A stretch of 64,000 nucleotides of DNA from Prorocentrum cordatum (Eukaryota > Sar > Dinophyceae > Prorocentrales > Prorocentraceae), in assembly GCA_963575745.1 (NCBI GenBank), contig CAUYUJ010000851.1:1-64000 (forward strand), given 5' to 3'. The notes under the pieces were generated by a model. The model ran no database searches. It was not told where the DNA came from and worked only from the letters and a program-made list of their open reading frames with translations. This document shows positions 1 to 8,900 of the stretch, one piece after another. How positions within the stretch are numbered: position 1 is the stretch's first letter; each line of letters begins with the position of its first letter. The position numbers and the translations under genes were made by a program.

Positions 1-2985
1 CCAAGCTTTGTTGCATGCAGCAGAACTTGCGAGCAGTCTCTGGCTTGACCTCCTTGCCGTGCCAGAGAAGGTATCGACATCAAAGGCTTCAAGGTCCATG
101 AAGCCACGGAGTACCAAGCGTAACCTGATCGTCCTTTCCATTTCGCCCTTTTCGTTCTTGACAAACTTCCATTTGTATACGTAGCGTGGCGTCATGATGT
201 TAGACGCCTTGCTTAAGTCAGTCATCTGGAAGCATTTGTTGTCAAGCCAAGTCTTCAATTCTGTGTAAAGGGCTTTGGAATCTTTGACCGGATTTGCTTG
301 GATGTCGGCCTTCGTGAGTAGATCGTCTTCCTTGACGACCACGGCACGTTTGGAAGCAGCACTAACGTATACTCGCATAGTTGTGACGCTGCTGTCATCC
401 AACAATCGGTGTTGCTGCTCGGACAGGACGACTTTGGACATGTCTGCAGTGAAGCAGAGCTCGATGTACTTCCCGTGCTCATCAGAGTCCAGATCATATT
501 TGCTATCCGGATCCGTGGAGCATAAAGGAACGTAGTAAGAAGTGTCCATGTCGTATCCTGGCGGGTGACCCCGCTCCGGCAAGTGGCCTTGCGCATCTTC
601 ACAGGTCGTAGAGACTAACACACACTGTGTGTCTGTCATGTATGTGGGAACTGTACGCATGACTTCTTCTGTGTCAGCTTCAAGGAGTGTTCTGTCACCC
701 ATCAGTTCAGCATACCACGACTTCAAGATAAAGGCATCCAGATCTTCTTCTGTTTCCTCTATGATGGTCGGGAGCCGACCATCGTTTTCCGCAGGAGGCT
801 GCTCAGGAGCAGCTGCTGGAGGTGACTCGCTTGGTGGTGGACCATCAGCGAGTTCCTCAAACTTAGTGAGGTCTCGGTCAAATCCAGCAGGCGGCTTCCT
901 GGATTTAAGACACTGGATGATGCGTGAGTGTGTAGATCCTGTGATGTCGTGGATGTTCAAGGCAGTGCCATCAGCTTCATAGTAATGAAAACCAGGGGTC
1001 ACATCATTATCATAGTGCACTAATGTACAGCTGTCTGCATAGGGTGCAGCAGGCAACTTCGTCAGGCTCTTGGCATGTCGTACAGCAACAACGTTTTCAA
1101 TACGAAAGTAGTTGCGTATGAGGTACTGAAGAGCCAAGTGCACCTTAGGCGAAAGTCGGCTCGCAGCAGTCATCTGCAGCCGTCCCTGTTTCGCTGGTAG
1201 ATATCCGAAAGTCATGGCGGGTTTCCCCGCTGGCAGACCGGCAATAAAGGCCAATACTGTCCGAAGGGCCGTATTGTCCGTTCCTATCTCGCGGACCATA
1301 AGTGCTTCGATGTACAGTGTGTGTCGTGTGTCAGGATACTGTACTCGCACTTCGCGACTGCCGACCTTCACGATGACCTGGCCTCGGTCAGGTTCGTTGC
1401 GGATGACCGGGTATGGACCTCTCCATCCACCCCAGTCGTCTTTCGTGGTGGTCGGGCGATGATAGTCCACGAGATCTCCCTCTTTGTAGTGAAATTCACC
1501 CGTAGCAGTAGTCTTCGTTCGGAGAGCCCTGTTTGTCTTGGCAACCGCAGTGGCCTGCGTGATTGCCTCCAGACTAACCCTCCTGATTGTTTCCTCCCTT
1601 GAGTGATCTGATGATTCAGTGGGCTGATCATGATCAAAGACAGGGAAATCAGGAAGCATAGCTGGTTGTCTGCCATACAGCGCATTGTACGGAGACACTT
1701 CATTGTAGAAGGTAAATGCGTTGCTGGCAAACAAGGCTTCATGTAAGAGACGAGTGAAATTGAGAGGGATATTTAATCTATTCATTTCTTCTCCCATCAC
1801 GTGTAAGAGGTGTCGCAGGATGCCGTTCCTAGCTTCGATAGTTGTAGCGTGTTGGCCACGCGCTCGAATACGAAGCTCTGTTCCCTTAGCCTTAAGGATG
1901 GCCTTTGCTGTATCATTATTCAGTGCTCCTTCCCCATCGGAGTTTAAGATTTTAGCAGGGCCATGCTGCATCCAAGTCGTATGATAGGCATCGAGAACAG
2001 TATGCATGGCTTTATCAGGAATCTCTGTGCCAGCTGCCCAGCGAATACAACGGTCGATGATGTGAAAAACAATATGTTCCTGTTGGTAAAAGAAAAGATC
2101 ACATTCGACTTCCTCGTTGAAACGTCCTGGCAGTGACACAGAAGGCATCACCGTGTTGCCTGGTTTGTCCCAGGCTCGACATTCACTACACGAGTCACAA
2201 ATGCCTTTGATCAGACTCAAACGGGTTTCACCCAGACCAACCTTGGTTAGAATCATCCGCATTTTTGGCTCCTTGGCATGAAACCATCTCAGGTGGAGTT
2301 TGCGGAGTTCTCGCTGCACTACAGCTGGGTCGAAGCTGCGCAGGTTTGGGAGGCTGAGCTGAACGTCGAAGCGAGTCCAATCAGGGAGCCTTGGCCTTGG
2401 CCTCGGCTCTGCTTGAGGCTGCGGCGGTGGTGGAGGATCTCCTCCCTCCATGCGTCCGCGCCTTGCTGCAACTTGTGGCAGTCTACGGTGATCGTCAGAG
2501 CTGCCAGCGCCACTGTTGCCACCATGAGCCCCGTCGGCTCTGGTGATGTCATGGCTGCTGGCGCCTGCGGTTGGATCGCCCTCACCAGGCCGTGGCGGCC
2601 TAGGCGCGCGTATGCGCGCTCTCGCGGCCGGCGCCGCTTTTGCGGCTGGCGCCGCTTCTGCGGCTGGAGACGCTTCCGCGGCTGGCGCCGCAGGAGCGGC
2701 TTGCCCCGCCGGGCGCGGCTGGCCAAAGTTATCTGGCAGCTTCCATTTTTCGGCGAATCTGCTTTGGCCAGATATCTTGGTGTGGTGAGGATTGCTCTTC
2801 TGATATTCCTTCTTACAGCTTGGACAGTCCCAGTAATACGGTTCAACATCATACCACCGACACATCTTCGGATCCCTGCTTACTGTCATGCTTTGGCGAT
2901 TGCGGTAGTGGTTATAGCGACATCCCACACCTACAGTATGGCACCCAAAGGCACGAGTACGACAACCAAAAAACATCAAATATAT
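1..2985 (-). CDS. pol: integrase and start of reverse transcriptase (partial, off left edge)
   Basis: The frame is open from 3255 down to base 1 with no stop; no start is expected because this is an internal polyprotein part. It opens with a CxxC-containing stretch, then an Ala/Pro-rich linker, then an integrase zinc-binding region with His near 2278-2280 and a CDSCSEC cluster at 2179-2199. The DDE core follows: Asp at 2098-2100, Asp in NSDGEG at 1936-1938, and Glu in TIEARNG at 1834-1836 (33 residues between the last two). A GPY-like module (WRGPYPV) lies near 1410-1435. From about 265 to 1 the copia RT finger region appears (WLDNKCF, then KWKFVK, then LRGF). The integrase would join cDNA to host DNA; the RT active-site YxDD lies outside the window. 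Low-complexity acidic and proline segments separate the two enzymes. Confidence 0.85.
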   Translation of the reverse strand, partial: MYLMFFGCRTRAFGCHTVGVGCRYNHYRNRQSMTVSRDPKMCRWYDVEPYYWDCPSCKKEYQKSNPHHTKISGQSRFAEKWKLPDNFGQPRPAGQAAPAAPAAEASPAAEAAPAAKAAPAARARIRAPRPPRPGEGDPTAGASSHDITRADGAHGGNSGAGSSDDHRRLPQVAARRGRMEGGDPPPPPQPQAEPRPRPRLPDWTRFDVQLSLPNLRSFDPAVVQRELRKLHLRWFHAKEPKMRMILTKVGLGETRLSLIKGICDSCSECRAWDKPGNTVMPSVSLPGRFNEEVECDLFFYQQEHIVFHIIDRCIRWAAGTEIPDKAMHTVLDAYHTTWMQHGPAKILNSDGEGALNNDTAKAILKAKGTELRIRARGQHATTIEARNGILRHLLHVMGEEMNRLNIPLNFTRLLHEALFASNAFTFYNEVSPYNALYGRQPAMLPDFPVFDHDQPTESSDHSREETIRRVSLEAITQATAVAKTNRALRTKTTATGEFHYKEGDLVDYHRPTTTKDDWGGWRGPYPVIRNEPDRGQVIVKVGSREVRVQYPDTRHTLYIEALMVREIGTDNTALRTVLAFIAGLPAGKPAMTFGYLPAKQGRLQMTAASRLSPKVHLALQYLIRNYFRIENVVAVRHAKSLTKLPAAPYADSCTLVHYDNDVTPGFHYYEADGTALNIHDITGSTHSRIIQCLKSRKPPAGFDRDLTKFEELADGPPPSESPPAAAPEQPPAENDGRLPTIIEETEEDLDAFILKSWYAELMGDRTLLEADTEEVMRTVPTYMTDTQCVLVSTTCEDAQGHLPERGHPPGYDMDTSYYVPLCSTDPDSKYDLDSDEHGKYIELCFTADMSKVVLSEQQHRLLDDSSVTTMRVYVSAASKRAVVVKEDDLLTKADIQANPVKDSKALYTELKTWLDNKCFQMTDLSKASNIMTPRYVYKWKFVKNEKGEMERTIRLRLVLRGFMDLEAFDVDTFSGTARRSSQRLLASSAACNKAW

Positions 2986-4142
2986 AAGAAGAAAAAAAAA
3001 AAAAAGAAAGAAAAAAAAATGAAACAACAAAGATGAAAAAAAATAGAAAAAATATAATAAAAAAAACAAAAGCATAAAAACGAAAGAAAGAAACCGCCAG
3101 GTGGTGGTCGCCAGATGTCTCCGTTTGGGTGTCTCCGGATTGTTGGGTCGTCCAAGTCGTAGCCAGCACTGTTTGTTACGAACGCATAGCTGCGTTCGCG
3201 ATTCGCGAATGGATCGCGACCGTAAGCAAACAGGTCTTTGGCGATTTGCACCGCATCAACGATCAGTGACTGCATTCTGTAGGTATACTGTGCCGCCCTT
3301 GCTAGTTCTTTGTTACAAGCATTGGCGTGCACATGATTGCCTGGACAACGCTTGCCTCTGAAAGGTGCCAACAACTCTTCTTTGTTTGCCATCATCTGTG
3401 TTGGCTTGCGGATGTATTGTCCAAATGAAACTTTGAGACCAGTCGTGCACTGATCAATAATCGTTTGGCAAGTGACCTTGCGTTGTGCCAGTTCCTTCCA
3501 TGGCTGGATCTCATCCACCCACGTGCCCATTGGTTGTTCCCTAAGAAAGAAACGTCTTAGGTCGTCTTGTAATAGAGCGACTGTTCCACAGAACGTGATG
3601 TGAGGCAGGTCCTCTTTGTGGTGTTTAAGCCACGTATCATGTTTGACCTGTGCGTTGAAATAGGAGGGAAGTCCAGTAGTTCTGCAGCTTGGCTGCAGAA
3701 TCGTGATCTTGACAAAGCAAGTCTTGAGGTAGTGGAGGACTGCTCTTTGTACTTCCGAGTTTCCAAGGTCAACCATAGATATCTTGTCAAGGTTCCCGCC
3801 TGACGAGAGTCCCCTCTTGAAGGCTAATATGGATATACCACCCTTGCCCCCACATAATTCAAGCATGTCCACTTGAATATTTCTGCCGTAGCATAACGAC
3901 TGGACTATCGAGAAGACATCAGCATGTGAGTCAGCGGGTTGCCCCGCCGGTAACATCATGAAGATGTCCTCAGATTCGCTGTCCGAGTCCGAGTCGTCAA
4001 GAGGAACGTCGTTGAAATATGTGGAGCAGTCAAGCCCTTTGAGGTCCTCTCCACAGTCGTCGTTACCATCTTCCACTTTCTTCGGGACTTTCTTCGGTTT
4101 GATGCCGGCTTCTTTGTCAGCTTTCTGCTTTTCTTTCTGTTT
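2976..4142 (-). CDS. pol: methyltransferase-like domain
   Basis: Open frame within the retroelement. It begins with a Lys-rich then acidic stretch (a Ser/Asp run near 3960-4000). A Rossmann-type motif I follows (DMLELCGGKGG, about 3835-3870), then an acidic strand (MVDLGNSEVQ) and QPSCRTTG (about 3670-3700), which sits where C5 DNA methyltransferases carry their Pro-Cys motif. The C-terminal half has RKPTQMM and PFRGKRCPGNHVHA. By family knowledge this resembles the SAM-methyltransferase-like domain carried by some dinoflagellate retroelements; whether it methylates DNA or RNA is unknown. The spacing is aberrant (PSC rather than PPC), so activity is doubtful. The last part of the open frame runs into the A-rich tract and is probably not native. 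Confidence 0.5.
   Translation of the reverse strand, partial: KQKEKQKADKEAGIKPKKVPKKVEDGNDDCGEDLKGLDCSTYFNDVPLDDSDSDSESEDIFMMLPAGQPADSHADVFSIVQSLCYGRNIQVDMLELCGGKGGISILAFKRGLSSGGNLDKISMVDLGNSEVQRAVLHYLKTCFVKITILQPSCRTTGLPSYFNAQVKHDTWLKHHKEDLPHITFCGTVALLQDDLRRFFLREQPMGTWVDEIQPWKELAQRKVTCQTIIDQCTTGLKVSFGQYIRKPTQMMANKEELLAPFRGKRCPGNHVHANACNKELARAAQYTYRMQSLIVDAVQIAKDLFAYGRDPFANRERSYAFVTNSAGYDLDDPTIRRHPNGDIWRPPPGGFFLSFLCFCFFYYIFSIFFHLCCFIFFSFFFFFFFLYI
2986..3093. repeat. A-rich tract interrupting the pol frame
   Basis: About 108 bp are nearly all A with scattered G, C and T on the plus strand (T-rich in the sense of the retroelement). It lies between the methyltransferase-like frame and the integrase frame, which are in different phases. 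It could be a small intron, an inserted A-rich tail, or decay. No clear splice sites stand out. Confidence 0.6.
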
Positions 4143-4308
4143 TTATCCTGGCATCAGTGGGCAACGCAGTTTCCGCGGAGAGATCCGCTGCGGAGGAATC
4201 CGCTGTAAAGTCAGGAAATGGCGGAATTTCAGGAAGGTTGTTGGTGGGTCGCGTTTGGCAACGCTCAATCGAAGGGGGAGGAGATCGATCGTCGTCGACG
4301 ATCGTCAC
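4117..4308 (-). CDS. pol: linker fragment in a shifted frame
   Basis: A short stretch rich in Pro, Ser, Asp and Ala joins the segments on either side if single-base shifts are allowed near 4310-4340 and 4117-4145. The second point coincides with a TTTTT run at 4140-4144. It includes two of the hairpin repeats (4175-4188 and 4190-4203). No enzyme motif is visible; it is called only because both neighbours appear to continue through it. Confidence 0.4.
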   Translation of the reverse strand: MTIVDDDRSPPPSIERCQTRPTNNLPEIPPFPDFTADSSAADLSAETALPTDARIKTERKAES

Positions 4309-5224
4309 ACGCTTTGGGCGTGGCCTTCGCGACTCACCATTGCCATGAAGAACTGGAGCCGGAGGCTCCAGTATAGCCGAGTACTGATGTTTGTAACCCC
4401 ATCAGGTAATGGAGCTACATAATTGTACCCAGTTGGCTGATCCTGGATTCTGATATCTTGAACGATCTTGTTCGTGTCCAGGTCGGTCGTGACTCTACGA
4501 ACCACATGGTCCCATTGAGGGCCCTTTTGTGGACATTGGACGTAGTGTCTGACCTTTTTGTCAACGCGTGTACACACACTGAGGTGTACCGCACTCCGCT
4601 CATTCCTGATCATGTTGGCTTTATCGAGTTGAACAAGGAAGCGTGCAATAATAATAGCCAAAGTTTTATACCGAAACTCGGCACGTTGCTGATCTTGGCC
4701 ATACCAATCCAAATCATGCTCCTTGTGTGAGCCACAAGTACACTTCCATAAGTTTATCGGTATATGAGGACAAGATGTAGCAACTTGTATATAAGAACCA
4801 CTGGGATATTTACTGGATCGGTCAAACTTGATACCGAAATGACAGAGTCTCATTCGTATAATGCTTAGCTTCAAATCTTCGATAACATCTTTGATCGGAC
4901 CCTGTTTCCAGAAATACCCGGGTGGCCCAGGATAACAATCTGCATTCTCAGAGCACGCGCTTTGATCAGGAGATTTTGTATACGTTGATAATGTGGTCCC
5001 GCCCTCTTTCCTGGAGTACGAACGTACCAATCAGAGGGTGTGGCCACCCACAACAGATTGTAGTCTCCTGCCAACAAATTTCCCAAATACTGTGTTCCAG
5101 TTGAAGTCATTACCTCATTATGGGTAATCCGGTCGCATATATATCCACGGGTTCGGAGTTCAGCGCAAGCTGTGCGAATATCTTCGATGACAAGACATTT
5201 TGAATGATTTTTTCCTCTCGGGCC
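4305..5224 (-). CDS. pol: second Rossmann/methyltransferase-like segment, frameshifted
   Basis: The first half (frame open 5224 to 4871) reads like a nucleotide-binding alpha/beta fold: a helix, then YLGNLLAGDYNLLWVA and SDWYV, then a strand IVILGHPG. The second half (frame open 5030 to 4305) continues with FWKQGPIKDVIEDLK, RLCHFGIKFD and a Cys/His cluster CTCGSHKEH. The two frames fit together near 4920, so one base is missing or extra there. The pattern of an aliphatic strand, G-P/H-P-G, then a C-x-F-G and C-x-G-x-H tail resembles the C-terminal layout of the methyltransferase-like domain downstream, so it may be a divergent partner domain. Function not established. Confidence 0.4.
4352..4372. 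repeat. 9 bp perfect stem-loop
   Basis: Arms of nine bases at 4352-4360 and 4364-4372 pair perfectly around a 3-base loop. It lies at the 3' end of a frameshifted pol segment. It is unlike the common hairpin family in stem sequence and may be chance. Confidence 0.5.
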
Positions 5225-5310
5225 TCAGCGCGGCCAACGTATGTAGCGAGGAGGCCGGTATTCGGCTTCTCTTCGCAAGCGAGCGCCGCCGGCGCGCCCG
5301 CCTGCCCCCG

Positions 5311-5967
5311 TCAGCGGCGGTCGTGTGACCACGTTGCCGTCTGACTCGGAGGCATGCTGTTAGCGGATGGCTCCGCAGGAGTCGCTGGTGCGGCTACGCT
5401 CACGATTTCCACGCGGGTTGGCCCCGCAGAGTCCGACGAACCTCCGCCCGTGTAGCTTGGTGGTGGTGGCGGTGTCGCGGGTGGCCCCGCTTGGTTCTCA
5501 GGCGCCCATTTGTTCACCGCCTCCTGGACTGCCCAAAATATCTTGGACTTCAGGGCATCCTTCATATGTGGCCAGGTCCCTTCGGGACACTGTTGGCCCT
5601 CCCACCAGCTGTTCAGCGTCCTGTCCACGATCAAACGGGTCGTGTCTTCCAGGAGCTGCTTGTCGAGATACGGCTCGACAATGTACGTATCAGTCGTGAC
5701 GGTCATGGACTGTCCCGTCGCAGGTTGCCCCGCTGTGGTCTCGGCGGGTGGCCCCGCACTTACTCCGGCGGGTGGCCCCGCACCTACACCGGCGGGTGGC
5801 CCCGCACTGACGGGGTCCTCTTCGTTCTCCGTCTCGGTGTAGCCATCTCGACTGCTGCGGATTGTGAAGGAGTTCGTGACCGTCTGGCTTTTAGCCCCGT
5901 CATACAAACCGCAGGGAATCGCGAGATGTCCCGAGGGAGTTTTCTTCGCCTTCAGGACCTTGGCGCC
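5311..5967 (-). CDS. polyprotein segment after the in-frame TGA
   Basis: The frame is the same as the large ORF upstream of it; only the TGA at 5968-5970 separates them. It starts right after the protease C-terminus with a Lys-rich stretch and KTPSGHLAIPC, which reads as a natural continuation of the protease region. The middle has three tandem AGPPA units, a helical stretch with LDKQLLEDTTRLIVDRTL, and a Pro-rich tail. No catalytic motif is visible. It is either read by TGA suppression, fused in the intact element, or dead sequence. Confidence 0.5.
   Translation of the reverse strand, partial: GAKVLKAKKTPSGHLAIPCGLYDGAKSQTVTNSFTIRSSRDGYTETENEEDPVSAGPPAGVGAGPPAGVSAGPPAETTAGQPATGQSMTVTTDTYIVEPYLDKQLLEDTTRLIVDRTLNSWWEGQQCPEGTWPHMKDALKSKIFWAVQEAVNKWAPENQAGPPATPPPPPSYTGGGSSDSAGPTRVEIVSVAAPATPAEPSANSMPPSQTATWSHDRR
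5744..5805. repeat. Three tandem hairpin units, 24 bp period
   Basis: Perfect hairpins start at 5744, 5768 and 5792, each followed by a slightly different 10 bp spacer. They encode AGPPA-GV-like repeats in the polyprotein. This is the only place where the hairpins are regularly spaced, and suggests local duplication of hairpin plus spacer. Confidence 0.8.
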
Positions 5968-8900
5968 TCATCCCAGCTTCAGGGTGTAGTCACCGCTGGG
6001 GAAGATAACCTTCTGGTAGCCTGGCTTCAGCACGATGATCGTGTCACGTGCTTCCATGGCACCAAGGCCCCAGATGGCCGGGAGGTTGGCACCCGAGCCT
6101 TCTGCGATGTTGGAGGCATACTCCTCGATACGGGGGCTTGCCTCATTGGCGTATTGCACCCCGATCTTGAAGTTGCCCATTTTCCGACATATCGCAGCAC
6201 CCTCACCGACACCGTTAATGTAGAGGGTCTTGCTCAGGGTACATATGGCAGGTCTGTGATTGTACCTGGCCATAGCCTCCTGGAAGGTTCGCCCCGCATT
6301 GGCTCCAATGATGTTCACGTTGGAGCCAATGTCTAGCATGAACGAGATGCACGGCAGTCCGTCTTCGTCGGGAAAGAATGTCCCATTCCGCGCTGCCAGA
6401 GCCATCGTACCATGGTCATCGGTGTGGTACGTAATCTGTGAACCAAGTGTGCCTTTCAACAGGCGTTGTTCAAGCACCCATTGGCTCATGGTTAACTCGG
6501 TGCACCACATCTGCTCATATTGGCGGCGCTCCTCTACGGTAATTGGTTCCTGTTCAAGAACCCAATAATTCGCAGAGAGTGTGGACATCCATTCACCTCC
6601 TGGCGGCAGCGTGTCCGTGTCGTCACGTGCATAGGTCAGCCATTTTGTATCGATCATGAATGTGGTGTGGAACTGGGCTGCCTCCGCGCTCTCAGCGCTT
6701 GCCCGGCTCCTAGCGCTGACCGGGCTTGCCACACGTGAGGTCCTGGATGATCCAGTCGGCCTGTGCGCACCGCCTCCGCTCCTGCCACTCCGCCTGATGT
6801 TGGCCTCCATTGCCCTCAGGAATCCTGGATTCGGAGGTCCATTTGCGGGTGGCCCCGCTTTGGCGGCGGGAGCCGCTTCGGCGGGTGGCCCCGCTGCTGG
6901 GGGCTCCTGTGCTCGAAGCGTAGGCAGGATTGGCATCTGGATGCCATGCTCTGGCGCTGGCCAGGGGGATTCCTGTGCAGCTGGGGCACGTGCGGATGGC
7001 TCCGCCGAGTGCGCGGCTCGAGCCTCTAGTGCCTCCACTGCTTCCCGTAGCCGACGCATTTCCCGGGCATCTGCCACGTACCTTTCCTGCTGGCGCGCCT
7101 GTTCCGACTCAGCGTCGCGCTGTCCAGCATACGGGAAATGTGCTGTAATTATGCCCGGCCCACGACATACAGCGCAGGGGGCCTCGTTTGGCGCACCTGG
7201 CCGCTGATTGCGGACGTGCTGCTGTGCAACACGATCCCAGCATATATCGTGGAAGAAGTGCCCACACGCCAGTCTCCACACTATAGTGCCCATCTCGTAG
7301 GTGTCCATACAGATTGGGCACTGTGTGAAGTTGTAGTCTGAAATGACTGGAGCAGGCACGTCTGGGCGAGTCCGAGCTTGGCGCTCGAAAGTGGTTTCGC
7401 CCTCCCGATAAGGCGTCGGTGGCGGCCGTCTATCTGTCCGTTCAGCGGGTGGCCCCGCGTCTGCGGGTGTCCCCGCTTGGTTTTCACGCTCGATCCTTCT
7501 CTGGATCGCGCGTTGTTGGCGCAGCCTGGCGTTGTCCCGAGCCTGCTGCCTAGATGCCAGTATCGCCTGCTGCGTGTCGTGCACGTCGCGGAAGTAGTCT
7601 GGCATGCTGCCCATAGCGGCTGGCACCGCGAGACCAGCTGGCTGAACCACGGTCTCGGGGTCCGTCGGCGTGGGCATGTAGGCGTAGTGCGGCATAGACT
7701 GCGCATCGACCGCTCGTGTAAACTGCAAACGAAACATCTCATTGGCAAGATTCCGAGTGTATTCGTTCGCAGGAGGCCCCGCAATCATAGGAGTGTTATT
7801 CATCTGCGCGTAGTACTCCGGGTACATCGGCGCGTCCATGGCCTGTGCCTCTGCTGGTCCATGATTGTCCCATCCATATATTGGGTGTGATGCTATTCCT
7901 GGAATAAACACCTGTCGATATGGATTCGTGGGATCAGCATTTGGAGCATCTTCAGAAGTCCAGCTCCAGAGAAGCCGAAAGTCGCCATGAGTCGTAACAT
8001 CTATGTTGCGGTTCCGCAACAGGCTGGGCACTCTATCAGCTTGTTGCTGCAGAAAGGTAGCCTGTGCTCTCAAGTTGGCTGCCCGACGTTCGTAGTCTGA
8101 ACCTTGCTGTCCGTCAGCGGGTGGCCCCGCATGTGCGAGTGACTCCGCAGGCGTTCGCTCGGCGGGTGTCCCCGCAGCCACTCCTCCTTCACTACCCTTC
8201 GGAGTGCCAAAGGGAGTGGTTGCCTGGAGTGCTGCTGCGAGCGCCGGATTCCCGCGAATCGCCTGGAGTCTTTGCCACAAGCTGTTCTCGCTCGTTTCAG
8301 ACGGCGGAGTCCGAAACGGCGAGCCACCATCTGAACCGCCCATAGGGACAAACCTCGCACCTCCAGCCTGCTGCGGAGGGCGTTGTGGTTGTGGTCCTAG
8401 GACGCCTGGTGGCCCCGCAGGAGTGCGCAGGTTCCTCTGCTGTGCGTCTTGGATACCTGTATGCACCGCCCACGGGTCAGCACGATATAACTGATCGGTC
8501 AGTCCAGAGACGTCGGCTGATGTCAAATGACTGTTGAGGGCCTGGACCCATGACTGCTGGTCCGGCCTCAAAGGAGATGCTACCATTGCTACTGGTGTGA
8601 CCACTTGTTGCCATGAACCGTCCGAGGTGTCTGCCGCGGGTGTCCCCGCACCTGCGGGTGGCCCCGCTTCAGGCATGACCACGTCCTCCTGGGCATTCAT
8701 CATGAGGACTGTCTGTGTGTCGCACGGTCGTGGAGCAACATCTTGCTCGGTCATGACCAAATTGAATGGGCGACCGTCCGTTTTAGTCCAGCCCTTTAGG
8801 TACATGGCGTGATCTTCCATTACACCCAGAGTTCTGTCACACATTTTAAGTGGCAGGTAGTCATCGGTGCGAATCCTGTCCGCGGGTTGACCCCGCCTCC

